Of a stretch of 64,000 nt of DNA, positions 14,088 to 26,270 are shown piece after piece. The notes beneath the pieces were generated by a model, which was not told the DNA's origin, ran no database searches, and was given only the letters and a program-made list of their open reading frames with translations. The number at the start of each line of letters is the position of its first letter. Position 1 is the first letter of the stretch. The translations under genes and the position numbers were made by a program. This DNA comes from Megaleporinus macrocephalus. Taxonomy: Eukaryota; Chordata; Actinopteri; Characiformes; Anostomidae. Location of the stretch: contig CM038716.1 in NCBI GenBank assembly GCA_021613375.1, positions 5,107,684 to 5,171,683 on the forward strand, written 5' to 3'.

Positions 14088-15190
14088 TACAGTGGCTAGA
14101 AAAAATATGTGAACCCTTTGAAATTACCTGGTAGTATAGACAAACTCAATATGCTTAACCTAATACCACACAAACAATTATAATATTTCATGTTTGTATT
14201 GGACACATCCATTAAACATTCACAGTGCTGGTGGAAAAAGTAGGTGAACCTTCATGCTAATGACTTCAACAAAAGCTAATTAGAGTCAGGAGTTAGCAAA
14301 CCTGGAGTCCAATCAATGAAACAAGATTGGAGCGAGGTGTAGAGCTACTCTCACACTCAAACTTTTTTTAAGTTTGCTATTCACAAGAAGCATCTGCTGA
14401 TGTGAACCATGCCTCATAAAAAAGAGATCTCCAAAGACCTACGATTAAGAACTGTTGATTTGAATAAAACTGGAAAGGGTTACAAAGTAATCTCTAAGAT
14501 GTTAGATATTAACCTGTGACACACTGTCTACAAATGGAGACAATTTAGTACTGTAGCTATTCTCTAGAAGTGGGTCTCCCGCCAAGTTTACTCCAAAGGC
14601 ACAACGCAGAATGCTCAGAGAGGTAAAAAAGAACCCTAGAGTAACAGCTAACAGCTTGAGGGAATCATTGGAACTGGTTAACATCTCTGTTCATTAAACA
14701 GGCATGGTGTCCATGTTTATCAAAAAAAACCATTACTGCACACCTGACGTTTGCCAAAGGGTATCTTGACCCTCCACAACACTACTGGGAAGATGTTTTT
14801 GTGGACTGATGAAACCAAGGTTGGGCTACTTTGCTGCTTCAGGGCCTGAACCGCTTGCCATCATAGAGGGGAAAATGAATTCTCAACTTTATTAAGGTAT
14901 CCTGCAGAGTAATGTCAGGGTGGGTGTCAACCAGCTGAAGTTCAATAGAGGTTGGGTGATGCAGCAGAATGGCTACTACAGAATGGCTTCAAAAAAATTA
15001 AATCCACCTTTTGACGCAGCCCAGTCAGAGTCCAGACCCAAACCCAATAGAGATGCTGAACATTGTGCAGGTCTGATCAGCAGCTATTGGATATGTTTGT
15101 TGGAGGTTATTGCTGCAAAAGAGGTTCAACCAGTTATTAAATCCAAGCGTTCATTTACTTTTTTCACCAGCACTGTGAATGTTTAATAAA
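14088..15190 (+). pseudogene. second decayed Tc1/mariner element
   Basis: The left end reads TACAGTGGCTAGAAAAAATA. An inner inverted repeat pairs AACATTCACAGTGCTGGTGG (14214-14233) with its near complement ending CCAGCACTGTGAATGTT (to 15183). The interior contains broken Tc1 transposase phrases such as ISKDLRLRTVDLNKTGKGYK and VYKWRQF, then stops and frameshifts throughout. The later region is only weakly recognisable. The outer right end is missing, so the copy is truncated or the boundary is the inner repeat. No functional protein is possible. Confidence 0.8.
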
Positions 15191-15728
15191 TGTGTAAGTA
15201 ATATACATCAAATCCAACAGTTGCTCTGACTCAGAACAGCAGATATCACAGCCGCATGCTCCTTGATACAGCATTAGCACAGAAGCTGCTCCAAAACTAT
15301 CACACCAAAATCAGAACATTAGTCCAGGTAGGTTTCAGGTAGTTGTTAAGAACAGTGGCAGCTCTATACCAGGACTCTTTACTGAAAGAGTCACTGTAAA
15401 ACTCATACATACGAATTCATGTATATGTTACTGTCTGTTACTATGAATGACATTTGGGTTGGGTGGGGGGGTGCATGGGGGTAGAGGAGGTGTGTGTGTG
15501 GGGTTCAGGTGTGAGAGTAAATGGACCTGCTGTTGTTATCTGAGAGAAAACAGATCACTATCCTTTAGTTTCTACAATCAAATCTCTCTGTTCTCTTTCT
15601 TACACCTGCGGCCCCCAAATAAACCCCCCAACCCCACCCAAATAACCCTCCTCCAAACGATCACACAGCCTTCATTCACACCCACCACACACCTCTCCGG
15701 AAATTATTTATTCATTTATGAACTCTAA
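15191..15728. other. intron without recognised gene
   Basis: The segment about 15320-15395, with ggtttcaggtag and AGGACTCTTTACTGAA motifs, recurs at about 48779-48835, so it belongs to an unnamed dispersed repeat. A G-rich patch (TGGGTTGGGTGGGGGGGT) lies at about 15455-15475. Nothing else was recognised. Confidence 0.5.
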
Positions 15729-16432
15729 ATTATATAAATTATAGGTATTGTATATAAACTGAGTTCTACAGTTTCTCATTGGGTTGAATGTATAACTCTA
15801 AATGTGGGTATTGTATATAAACTGAGTCTACAGTTTCTCATTAGGTTGAATGTATAACTCTAAATGTAAGTATTATATATAAACTGACTACAGTTTCTCA
15901 TTAGGTTGAATGTATAACTCTAAATGTAGGTATTGTATATAAACTGAGTCTACAGTTTCTCATTAGGTTGAATGTATAACTCTAAATGTAAGTATTGTAT
16001 ATAAACTGAGTCTACAGGTTCTTATTAGGTTAAATGTAAAATTCTAAATGTAAATATTGTATATGAACTGAGTCTACAGTTTCTCATTGGGTTGAATGTA
16101 TAACTCTAAATGTGGGTATTGTATATAAACTGAGTCTACAGTTTCTCATTAAGTTGAATGTATAACTATAAATGTAGGTATTGTATATAAACTGAGTCTA
16201 CAGTTTCTCATTAGGTTGAATGTATAACTCTAAATGTAAGTATTGTATATAAACTGAGTCTACAGGTTCTTATTAGGTTAAATGTAAAATTCTAAATGTA
16301 AATATTGTATATGAACTGAGTCTACAGTTTCTCATTGGGTTGAATGTATAACTCTAAATGTGGGTATTGTATATAAACTGAGTCTACAGTTTCTCATTAA
16401 GTTGAATGTATAACTATAAATGTAGGTACTCT
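15729..16432. repeat. 62-bp minisatellite (about 11 copies)
   Basis: Tandem copies of a 62-bp AT-rich unit containing TATTGTATATAAACTGAGTC, TACAGTTTCTCATTAGGTTG and AATGTATAACTCTAAATGTA. A three-unit higher-order block is visible: copies with CAGGTTCTTATTAGGTTAAA recur about 248 bp apart (near 16014 and 16262). Each unit carries a TATATAAA motif, but nothing suggests promoter use. Confidence 0.95.
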
Positions 16433-17925
16433 CTCTACATGTAGGTATTGTGAGATAAACTGAGTCTGATTTAGTGATTTACTGCAGATTCACAATATAT
16501 TTTATGATGTCTTTAAATACAAATCAGCCAAATCAGATTTAGAACCAAAACCTTGTGATTTATGTTGTATATACACAAAATAGTAACTCTGAAGGTTTTT
16601 TTTCATGGTTTAAAGCATTGTATAGATTAGTTTGCTGTTTTGTCCTCATCTGTCTGTGTGACCCTGCTTTAATAGGACTAGATCTCTGTAGGAGGTCAGA
16701 TGTCCAGCGGCAGGTCAGTCAGAATGGAACGTTTATGGAAACTCACTCCAGGCTTCGTGCCCATCAGTCTCCAAACAGCAGCTTCAGGCTCCTGATGGAG
16801 TTTAGCGAGAGGTGATCACTGTCAATCAAAGCCAATCACTGTCAGTCAGTCATTAGCGGGAGGTCAGTGTCAGTCAGACAGCTTCTAGACATCTGACTTC
16901 CGTCTGTTTCTTATTTTATCTCATTCCACACAGAGGAACAACACAAAAACAAACATCTCATAAATACAAACTTGAAAAAACAACCACACTGAATGTTTAT
17001 TTAACATTAATGTGTAATGAAAATGACTGAGTGACAAATTTGATTCTATTTTGCAATTTTGAGTTTGATGTCTGTAACAAACTCTGTAAAAAAAGTGAAA
17101 AGTTATAGAATATATACGTTTGAAACATTCCACAATAAGCAGGTGAATTGGCGACAGGTGAGGGATCATGATTGAGTGTACAAGGAGCTCCACCAAAGGC
17201 TCAGTCTTTGCAAGCAAATATTGGTCGTGCCACACCACACTGTGTCAAACTTTGTGAGAGAATTATCATTTAGTTCAAAAACTACATTTCTCAACACAAG
17301 ATTGTTAAAAATGTAGGTCATTCATTTCTTTATGACTCATGATGATTGGACCAATAGAAATGTTTCAAAATCTCTAGGAATATATCCCTTTTCCATGAAC
17401 TTAACTTGAATATAAACAAAGTTTTAGTCCTCTTCTTTAAAGTTACTGTTTTAGAGATACTTATTTTACATAGTATACTGATTTTCTTTGGTCAGCAGTG
17501 ATAATTATCCAAACACAAGTTGGTCAGTAAGAACACTGGACATCCTTTGTTTGTGTTTTTGTCAGTTAAATTAATTTTAAGTTATTTTATTGCATTTTGC
17601 AAAATGCCCTGACTTTGTGGAACCACTTTCTTTGTGTTCTGTGTGTTAGGTTTTCTTGGTTCTCAGGTTTTGTTTCTCAGCATGCTCTTGTTTTTGTATT
17701 TTAGTCCCAGTGTTCTTGTTTTATAATGGACTCTCATGCTATCGCCATCTCCGCCAGCTCTCTGACTCCCAGCAATAATTAGTTAAACTCCAATTAACAA
17801 GCTTTGCTTATGTATCCACCTCCCCGGGGTCTCATTCACCAATAGTTATTTCTGATATTTGTTTTTAAGAAAGATTGAGGCCTAAAGTGTATTTTATAAG
17901 CTGTATCTAACATATAGACATGTTT
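16433..17925. other. mainly unique intron, about 1.5 kb
   Basis: One of the longest stretches without tandem repeats. No reading frame here resembles a known protein. No exon with family similarity to grm5 was found. Confidence 0.5.
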
Positions 17926-18476
<551 letters not shown>

Positions 18477-18477
18477 T

Positions 18478-19480
18478 AGTAAAGTGGCCAGTTAGTGGAA
18501 GTAGAAGGTGGGTGTTTCTAATAAAGTGGCCAGTTAGTGGAAGTAGAAGGTGGGTGTTTCTAATAAAGTGGCCAGTGAGTGGACATACATGGTAGGTGTT
18601 TCTAATAAAGTGGCCAGTTAGAGGACATACGTGGTATGTGTTTCTAATAAAGTGGCCAGTTAGTAAAAGTAGAAGGTAGGTGTTTCTAATAAAGTGGCCA
18701 GTTAGTGAAAGTAGAAGGTAGGTGTTTCTAATAAAGTGGCCAGTTAGCGGAAGTAGAAGGTGGGTGTTTTTAATTACGTGGCCAGTTAGTGGAAGTAGAA
18801 GGTAGGTGTTTCTAATAAAGTGGCCAGTTAGTGAAAGTAGAAGGTAGGTGTTTCTAATAAAGTGGCCAGTTAGTGAAAGTAGAAGGTAGGTGTTTCTAAT
18901 AAAGTGGCCAGTTAGCGGAAGTAGAAGGTGGGTGTTTCTAATAAAGTGGCCAGTTAGTGAAAGTAGAAGGTAGGTGTTTCTAATAAAGTGGCCAGTTAGT
19001 GAAAGTAGAAGGTAGGTGTTTCTAATAAAGTGGCCAGTTAGCGGAAGTAGAAGGTGGGTGTTTCTAATAACGTGGCCAGTTAGTGGAAGTAGAAGGTGGG
19101 TGTTTCTAATAAAGTGGCCAGTTAGTGAAAGTAGAAGGTAGGTGTTTCTAATAAAGTGGCCAGTTAGTGAAAGTAGAAGGTAGGTGTTTCTAATAAAGTG
19201 GCCAGTTAGCGGAAGTAGAAGGTGGGTGTTTCTAATAACGTGGCCAGTTAGTGGAAGTAGAAGGTAGGTGTTTCCAATAAAGTGGCCAGTTAGCGGAAGT
19301 AGAAGGTGGGTGTTTCTAATAAAGTGGCCAGTTAGTGAAAGTAGAAGGTAGGTGTTTCTAATAAAGTGGCCAGTTAGCGGAAGTAGAAGGTGGGTGTTTC
19401 TAATAAAGTGGCCAGTTAGTGGAAGTAGAAGGTGAGTGTTTCTAATAAAGTGGCCAGTGAGTGGAATAGAAGGTAGGTGG
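18478..19480. repeat. 42-bp minisatellite array with higher-order structure (about 24 copies)
   Basis: Unit: AGTGGCCAGTTAGTGGAAGT AGAAGGTGGGTGTTTCTAAT AA (42 bp). Subtypes differ at TGGAA / TGAAA / CGGAA and GGTGGG / GGTAGG, plus an AACGTGGCC junction variant. From about 18700 a four-unit order recurs (TGGAA, TGAAA, TGAAA, CGGAA), a higher-order repeat of about 168 bp with some missing members. As 42 is a multiple of 3, frames stay constant along the array. Confidence 0.97.
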
Positions 19481-20390
19481 AAATGGAAAGTACTACAACT
19501 ACAACTACAAACTAACAGCTCCAGACATTTTATTTTTGTGTAACACTTTTAGCTTTAGTGTCAGAAGAAACATGTTAGCAGCTGAAATTCATTATCCACA
19601 GATCAAAACTCTGCTCTCCACCTCGCTGTTCAGTTTCTCCTCTGTTTCTTATATGTATAATATTCTGTGTTTTGATGAAATGCAGCTGCAGTATTTGTAA
19701 CATGTGAAAGGTCCGGTTGATGGTAGCTGGCAGTTCGGACAGCGTATGATCTCTTATAGGATCCTCACTCCTTATAAACTCACTACTTTTTGTTGCTGTG
19801 CTGTTCTAATTACTGGTTGTTGTTTTTAAGCTGCATGGAAATCAAGTAGAGTGATGCTTAAAGAGGTTTGGTTGAAGGGCCATCATAGAGAGATAATTTC
19901 ACATTGCGAGGTAGGAACAGTGGCATCATATTTATATTGCACTATTTTTAAAAAGCTGCAAACATTAAGGAGCAAGGTATACATTTTAATCCCCACTAAG
20001 AGAATTAAATAAAGCACAAACACACACACACACTCATGTCATTGTGCCCGTATGTGTGTGTGTGTGTAATGAAGCAGTGGGATGCACTACAGGAGACCAT
20101 CAATCAGAGCACAAATAAACACAAATACATATGTCAGCCTGGAGACAATTTACTCTGAACAGGCTCACAAAGAGACACCCAGACAGCTGTGCGCTTACAG
20201 AGACTCAGCCACGTATAAAAATATATATATATTCACACATACAGCCACAGCACGTTACTCTATAGCCTCTCTTTAGGACTTAAGACCTTTAGAACTTTAA
20301 CGAAACAGGTTTTGATCAACAAACATAAATCTTGTGTATAAATATATAGAATCAGAGTCATTAAAGAATTAAAATTCACTCTCATTTCAC
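19481..20390. other. intron without recognised gene
   Basis: Unique-looking AT-rich sequence with short (CA)n at about 20018-20032 and (TG)n at 20055-20068. No exon or named element was recognised. Confidence 0.5.
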
Positions 20391-21510
20391 TCACTATATT
20401 AGAAACACCTATGCTTAACTTCCACTAACTGGCCACTTTATTAGAAACACCTATATTCTAATTCCACTCACTGGCTACTTTATAAAAAACACCTACCTTG
20501 TGCTTCCGCTAACTGGGCACTTTATTAGAAACACATACTTTCTACTTTCACTATATGGCCACTTTATTAGAAACACATAATTTCTACTTTCACTATCTGG
20601 CCACTTTATTAGAAACACCTACTTTCTAATTCCACTTACTGGCTACTTTATAAGAAACACCTACCTTGTGCTTCCACTAACAGGCCACTTTATTAGAAAC
20701 ACCGACTTTCTACTTTCACTAGCTGGCCACTTTAGTAGGAACACATACTTTCTAATTCCACTTACTGGCCACTTTATAAGAAACATCTACCTTGTGCTTC
20801 CATTAACTGGCCACTTTATAAGAAACACCTACCTTGTGCTTCCACTTACTGGTCGCTTTATTAGAAAAACACCTTCTTTCTACTTTCACTAGCTGGCCAC
20901 TTTATTAGAAACACCTACTTTCTACTGCCACTAACTGGTCACTTTATTAGAAACACCTACTTTCTACTGCCACTAGCTGGCCACTTTATTAGAAACACCT
21001 ACTTTCTACTGCCACTAACTGGCCACTTTCTTAGAAACACCTACTTTCTACTTTTACTAACTGGCCACTTTATTAGAAACACCTACCTTGTGCTTCCACT
21101 AACTGGTCGCTTTATTAGAAAAACACCTTCTTTCTACTGCCACTAGCTGGCCACTTTATTAGAAACACCTACTTTCTACTGCCACTAACTGGCCACTTTC
21201 TTAAAAACACCTACTTTCTACTTTTACTGACTGGCCACTTTATAACAAACACCTGCTTTCTACTTTTACTAACTGGCCACTTTACTAGAAACACCTACTT
21301 TCTACTTTTACTCATTGGCCACACAAGACACACCTATGTTGGGCTACCACTAATTGGCCACTTTATTATAACACCTACTCTCTAATTCCACTTATTGGCC
21401 ATTCTATTAAAAACACCTACCTTGTACTTCTACAAACTGTCCACTTTATTAGAAACCCCCACCTTCAATGTCCACTTAATGGCCACTTTATTAGAAACAC
21501 CTGCCCTGTA
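20391..21510. repeat. inverse-orientation 42-bp-family array (about 26 copies)
   Basis: Copies of GGCCACTTTATTAGAAACAC followed by CTACTTTCTACTTCCACTAACT, the reverse complement of the unit at 18478-19480 but more diverged and with GCTTCC/CTGCCACT subtypes. The array faces the 18.5-kb array across about 900 bp, so the two form a large, imperfect inverted repeat. Confidence 0.95.
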
Positions 21511-22099
21511 GCTTTATCTTGCTGATGCACAGGAAAGCAGCTCATCTGTTTATATACGGTTTGATTCTCTAGGCTTTCATCAGTGGGCAGTTTCTGAACA
21601 CAGAGCCGCTCTTGGTGAGATGTTTAGGTACGTGGTCCACTGATGTGTCAGTACCAGGTCAGTGCCATGTCAGTACATCAGTATGTCACTACCTGTGTCA
21701 GGATCAGTGCTTTATTACTCCTTAAGGTCTCCACTATAATGTCCCCATCACACGCTGTGGGTGTGTGTTCTGTTAATAGCTCTATAGCCACTGACAGCAT
21801 GCACTTACAGCAGTTTACTGTCCCTGTACTGATCTCCCTCATTACACACACACACACACACACACACAGGGCAGATGGTAATTACTCCAGTGACGCTGCT
21901 GTCTTCTCTTGCTCCTCACGCTGACAACAGTCATTTTCATTTTGAAGTGATTTTAAATAGGCTACAACACACATACACACTTCGCCACATAAAAAAACAT
22001 GACAAAAATATATATCTAAATAATATTATTATTAATATATATAAAATATTTTCTTCCATTGTTGGATTTGTTTGTGGTTTTGTCTGCTGAGTGGTACAC
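21511..22099 (-). mobile_element. tail of the 42-bp-module dispersed repeat, then intron
   Basis: 21511-21660 contains CATCAGTGGGCAGTTTCTGA and ACACAGAGCCGCTC, which recur at 52411-52445, marking the same dispersed family in minus orientation. The remainder to 22099 is unique-looking, with (CA)n at about 21844-21868. Confidence 0.5.
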
Positions 22100-22425
22100 A
22101 TACACCTTGTGGGGACATAGACTCCCATTCATTTCCTAAAAACAAACCCAAAGAAACCTTAACCAGAAGTACTACTTGCCTAACCTTAACCTAAACCCTA
22201 ACCTTAAACCTGATCCTTACCCTAGCCAGAACTACTAATAGCGTAACCCTTATCCTAATCCTAACCTAACCGTAAAGATAATCTAGTGCTAATTCTAACT
22301 TCAACCAGAACTCCTATTAGCCTAACCCTAACCTTAACCCTAACCCTAAACCTAAGCATAACCCTAACCTTACCCAAACCTTGACTGTCACCTGGAATCC
22401 ATTTGTGGTCCCCACAAGGAGAAAG
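22100..22425. mobile_element. inverted-repeat element with telomere-like (CCTAAC)n core
   Basis: Perfect 12-bp inverted repeats CCTTGTGGGGAC (22105-22116) and GTCCCCACAAGG (22408-22419) bracket about 290 bp. The core is degenerate CCTAACCTTAACCCTAAACC, similar to the vertebrate telomere repeat. The bracketing shows a dispersed element with a telomere-like internal satellite, not a chromosome-fusion scar. Superfamily is unknown. Confidence 0.7.
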
Positions 22426-22478
22426 GTCCCAGCAATGTGAGTGAATTAAGAGATTTTGGTTCCCACAACATAGCATAA

Positions 22479-22619
22479 ACCTGGCACACACACACACACA
22501 CAGAATGCCCCTGTTTTTCTACACACTCTCTCTCTCTCAGCCTGTGGTGCTGAATTGGGGGGGGGGGGGGGGTACACTCCAGTTGCCACGGTAACAGAGG
22601 AAGGGTACTGGCTTGGCAT

Positions 22620-22660
<41 letters not shown>
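22479..22660. repeat. short (CA)n, poly-G and (CT)n tracts
   Basis: (CA)n at about 22483-22501, a run of about 17 G at 22556-22572, and (CT)n at 22624-22657. A perfect RFX X-box-like GTTGCCACGGTAAC lies between them at 22582-22595. Confidence 0.9.
22582..22595. promoter_or_regulatory. RFX X-box-like motif
   Basis: GTTGCCACGGTAAC matches the imperfect-palindrome consensus bound by RFX transcription factors (GTNRCC, short spacer, RGYAAC). It is a sequence match only, deep in grm5 intron 1-2 territory. Function is not shown. Confidence 0.4.
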
Positions 22661-22663
<3 letters not shown>

Positions 22664-23066
22664 CTCAGATAAATCAGAAGAAGAGGAGAATGTTACAGCG
22701 TGTCCCCTGCAGTGTAGAATTTTTCATTTGAGCAAAACTGCAGCGCGTCTGTAATAACAATAATAATAGTAATACAACAACATGACAATAAAACCTACAA
22801 CATTACAGAAAACCTGCCCCCGTAGCCTTTAGTGCTACGGTAAATGAGCGAAGTTACAGCAAATGCTACAGCTGCCCCAAACAAGTCCACAGCTGAACTA
22901 CATCAAACCAGCAACATTACCATAACTACAGCAGTAGGACAGTATAACACCAAATCTACAACAATACTACTAATAAACTACAGGCGGAGACAGACACAGT
23001 CAACCTACAACAGCCTGCATTAAAGATACAGCAGTTCTGCTCAGAAATACAGCAAGATATAATATC
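22661..23066. other. intron without recognised gene
   Basis: A/C-rich sequence with repeated CTACAGCA/ACTACA phrases that look like a very degenerate tandem repeat. Nothing coding was seen. Confidence 0.45.
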
Positions 23067-23308
23067 CTCCCTTAAAAATACCACTTCAACCAAAATTAAG
23101 ACTGATTGGGAGAATGAATTAGGTATAATTATTGAAGACGAGCCATGGTATAGTAATAGTAGCACATCATGTGCTAAGTTAGGCTTAATACAATTTAAAG
23201 TACTACATCGTGCACATTTGTCTAAAGCAAGATTGGCCAAAATGTACTCTAATAATGATACCTATTGTGATAAATGCAATAATACCCCAGCCAATCTGGG
23301 GACCTGCT
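23067..23308 (+). pseudogene. L1/Tx1-type LINE ORF2 C-terminal fragment
   Basis: One plus-strand frame reads TDWENELGIIIEDEPWY, then SCAKLGLIQFKVLHRAHLSK, ARLAKMY and YCDKCNNTPANL. The block LIQFKVLHRxHxSKxRLxKMY followed by CDKC is typical of the C-terminal region of L1-like ORF2 proteins in fish. No stop occurs in the roughly 80 codons, but both ends are truncated. Confidence 0.75.
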
Positions 23309-23342
23309 GAGGGGTACTGTGTGTTGGATAGAGGAATAAGGT

Positions 23343-23431
23343 GGGGTTGGATTGGGTGGGGAGGGGGACCTGTTAAGTGTGTTGAATTGAGGAAGGTGGT
23401 TGGGATGAGAGGGGTGGGGGTGGGGAGGGGG
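23343..23431 (+). other. G-quadruplex-forming G-rich segment
   Basis: At 23411-23431 four G runs of 4-5 are separated by single bases (GGGGT, GGGGGT, GGGGA, GGGGG), a textbook intramolecular G-quadruplex motif. A weaker one lies at 23343-23367. The G-rich strand is plus, i.e. the template strand for grm5 transcription. Confidence 0.8.
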
Positions 23432-23479
23432 ACCACCACAACACCTCCACCACAAACACACAACCAAACTACAACACTG

Positions 23480-24260
23480 AGCGAATTTTAATCCCTGTAT
23501 AACAAAGTGCTACCTTTACAGCTGTTATATTTTCATTTACAGTACATACTTTATTATATGTCTAGTGTATTATATGTCTAGTGTACATACTTTATTTAAC
23601 ACTCACACATAAGGGGGCAATAATAGTGTTCTGAATGTGCACCCCCAGTGCCAATGTGAGTCCCATATGCAAAATAGGCTGCATAATATGACTCTATCTG
23701 ATATATTACATTAGATACTTTAAATGTCAATGAGAGCTCTGAATTCGATTATGTAATCAAATTGTAAAAATTAATATTCAATTGTGGAAAAAGCTAAACC
23801 ACCATGACTGTCTGCTTTGTAAAGTCTCACATGGGCCTGACAGACAGGAGTCATATATCAGTTTTATGATTTAAAATGAAATATAAGGTCAGTTAAAACA
23901 AATGGATAATTCAACAACGACCTTATGGTAACGATGGTAGATGGTTCACAATCCATCTCGGTTATAGAGAGAGTGAGTTGCACTCTGGGCAGCCTAAACA
24001 GATTTACAGCTCTCTTGAACCTTTTTCACTTACAGTGTTGTTTGGTTCTGATATCTCCTTTCTGGGTGTGGCTCCTGGGGTCTTGATTCATAAAGGGGTA
24101 CATACATTTGAGGGAGAACTAAATCTAATGCAACTCTCTTGTTGTATTTGTATACCATCTCATGGACATAATGCACAAAAAATGATTTGAATGGTTCAGA
24201 CATATGCCTTATTAGACAGTCAAGACAATCAAGTGTCATTCAAATGTCATACCTGATGCA
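23480..24260. other. intron without recognised gene
   Basis: AT-rich unique-looking sequence. TTATATGTCTAGTGTA is repeated twice at about 23553-23585. No exon, RNA gene or named element was recognised. Confidence 0.5.
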
Positions 24261-25510
24261 CAGAGAGGTGCCAAGTAATGAAGTACAAATACATCGTTAC
24301 CTTACTTAAGTAGAAATGTTGGTTATTTATACTTTACTGGAGAAATTATTTTTCAGCTGGCTTTTTACTTCTACTCCTTACATTTACACTCCATTATCAG
24401 TACTTTCTACTCCTTACATTTACACTCCATTATCTGTACTTTCTACTCCTTACATTTACTCTCCATTATCAGTACTTTCTACTCCTTACATTTACACTCC
24501 ATTATCAGTACTTTCTACTCCTTACATTTACACTCCATTATCTGTACTTTCTACTACTTACATTTACACTCCATTATCTGTACTTTCTACTCCTTACATT
24601 TACACTCCATTATCTGTACTTTCTACTCCTTACATTTACACTCCATTATCTGTACTTTCTACTCCTTACATTTACACTCCATTATCAGTACTTTCTACTC
24701 CTTACATTTACACTCCATTATCTGTACTTTCTACTCCTTACATTTACACTCCATTATCAGTACTTTCTACTCCTTACATTTACACTCCATTATCAGTACT
24801 TTCTACTCCTTACATTTACACTCCATTATCAGTACTTTCTACTCCTTACATTTACACTCCATTATCTGTACTTTCTACTCCTTACATTTACACTCCATTA
24901 TCAGTACTTTCTACTCCTTACATTTACACTCCATTATCAGTACTTTCTACTCCTTACATTTACACTCCATTATCAGTACTTTCTACTCCTTACATTTACA
25001 CTCTATTATCAGTACTTTCTACTCCTTACATTTACACTCCATTATCTGTACTTTCTACTCCTTACATTTTAAACATAGTCTCGTTACTCCTATTTCATTT
25101 CAGCTTGTTTTCTTTCATGTACATTTACATTCCAGTAAAGATTATTGATAACATGCCTTTAAAGTTTGACTTTTTGTACCATTACAATACTTATAGACAA
25201 CTAGTCATCATATCTTCTGCTCCATGAAACACATGTTAATGCTCAGTTGTACACAGATATGCTTCTTTAATATATTTAGATTGTGCTAAACTACATTCAT
25301 TTTCAATGGGCGTATATGCGGCTGAAACAGGAAGCCTTTAAGCTTTTATCCTTAAAGGCATTTTTTCCCCTTACATTACTTTTGAAAGCAGTACTTTTAT
25401 ACTTTTACTTGAGTAAAAAGCTTAAGTTGATACTTCAACTTCTACAGATGTATTTTAAACCCTAGTATCTATACTTCTACCTGAGTAATGAATGTGACTA
25501 TTTTTCACAT
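24261..25510. mobile_element. non-autonomous DNA element of the AAGTA-rich type with an internal 36-bp array
   Basis: The left part (AGTAATGAAGTACAAATACA, TACTTAAGTAGAAATGTTGG, TTATACTTTACTGG) and right part (TTATACTTTTACTTGAGTAA, TATCTATACTTCTACC TGAGTAAT) look like the two arms of a common fish inverted-repeat element. Between them sits an expanded 36-bp array. Exact termini and target duplication were not identified. Confidence 0.55.
24366..25068. repeat. 36-bp minisatellite (about 19 copies)
   Basis: Highly homogeneous units TACTTTCTACTCCTTACATT plus TACACTCCATTATCWG, 36 bp. The A/T position is polymorphic among copies. As 36 is a multiple of 3 and the unit lacks a stop in one frame, a 303-codon open frame (24316-25227) repeats YIYTPLSVLSTP. 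No upstream gene structure supports translation. The near identity of units suggests recent expansion. Confidence 0.97.
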
Positions 25511-25868
25511 CTTTGGATGCAAATCAGACAATTAATAACATAAACAGTAAAATGAGAAACCAAAATATATCAGTATGCAGTCTACAAACTGTCATACAGA
25601 CATATTGTTCATAATTAGTTTACATACTACAGCAGTTTAATAAAATTTTAGAAAATCCTTGATGGTTTTTGATTTATAAGATTTTTAGTGGCCCCATCTG
25701 GCCACCCCTATGAATAATCTCTGGGGGCACCACTGTAAGCAACGCTGCTAAAACAGACTTCAATACATGCAGTAACACAGATTTGCAATGAGTATCGAGG
25801 CTTAAGAGGGGTTTCCCTTCACTAAGAGATGCACTAAGCAGATCATTACTATTTATAGAGCCTCAGCA

Positions 25869-26036
25869 GAATTCCCAAAAAAAGCTGTTTGAGTAGCCGC
25901 AAGCACCACATAGCTGTTGATCAACTGCAGGATAAACGTCCGAGCTACTGAGAGGATGCTTCATCGCTCTAAAACAAATCCCTCATCCAGTTGTCTGAAC
26001 CGTGATTGATCGAACAGAATAACCAATGAAGCTGTG
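25869..26036. repeat. duplicated segment, copy A
   Basis: Shares long matching phrases with 26982-27137: CACCACATAGCTGTTG, CAACTGCAGGATAAACGTCC, GCTACTGAGAGGATGCTT, TGATTGATCGAACAGAATAA. The two copies are direct and about 1.1 kb apart. Confidence 0.85.
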
Positions 26037-26270
26037 GCTGATCCAACAAAGTGATCAATACAGCTGTGTCTGATCCAACAGAGCGACCATTATACCTTTT
26101 ACTGATCCAACAGAGTGACCACTGCACCTGTGACTAATCCAACCAAGTGATCATTATAGCCTTTACTGATCAAGCAGAGTGATTATTACAGCTGGAAATA
26201 ATCTGATAGATCATATAACTGTGACAGATCAAAGTGACCCTTTTCAGGTGTGACGAATCAAACAGAGGGA
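26037..26270. repeat. degenerate TGATCCAACAGAGTGACC tandem repeat
   Basis: About seven loose copies of CTGATCCAACAGAGTGACCA followed by TTATACCTTTA-like spacers, period roughly 35-45 bp. Confidence 0.7.

Noticed and set aside
22180..22385. Interstitial telomere sequence marking an old chromosome fusion
   Set aside because: The block is bracketed by perfect inverted repeats, so it is better explained as the core of a dispersed element.
24316..25227. 303-codon open frame with 12-residue repeat YIYTPLSVLSTP
   Set aside because: It is the translation of a 36-bp minisatellite whose unit length is a multiple of 3. No start context, splice structure or family match.
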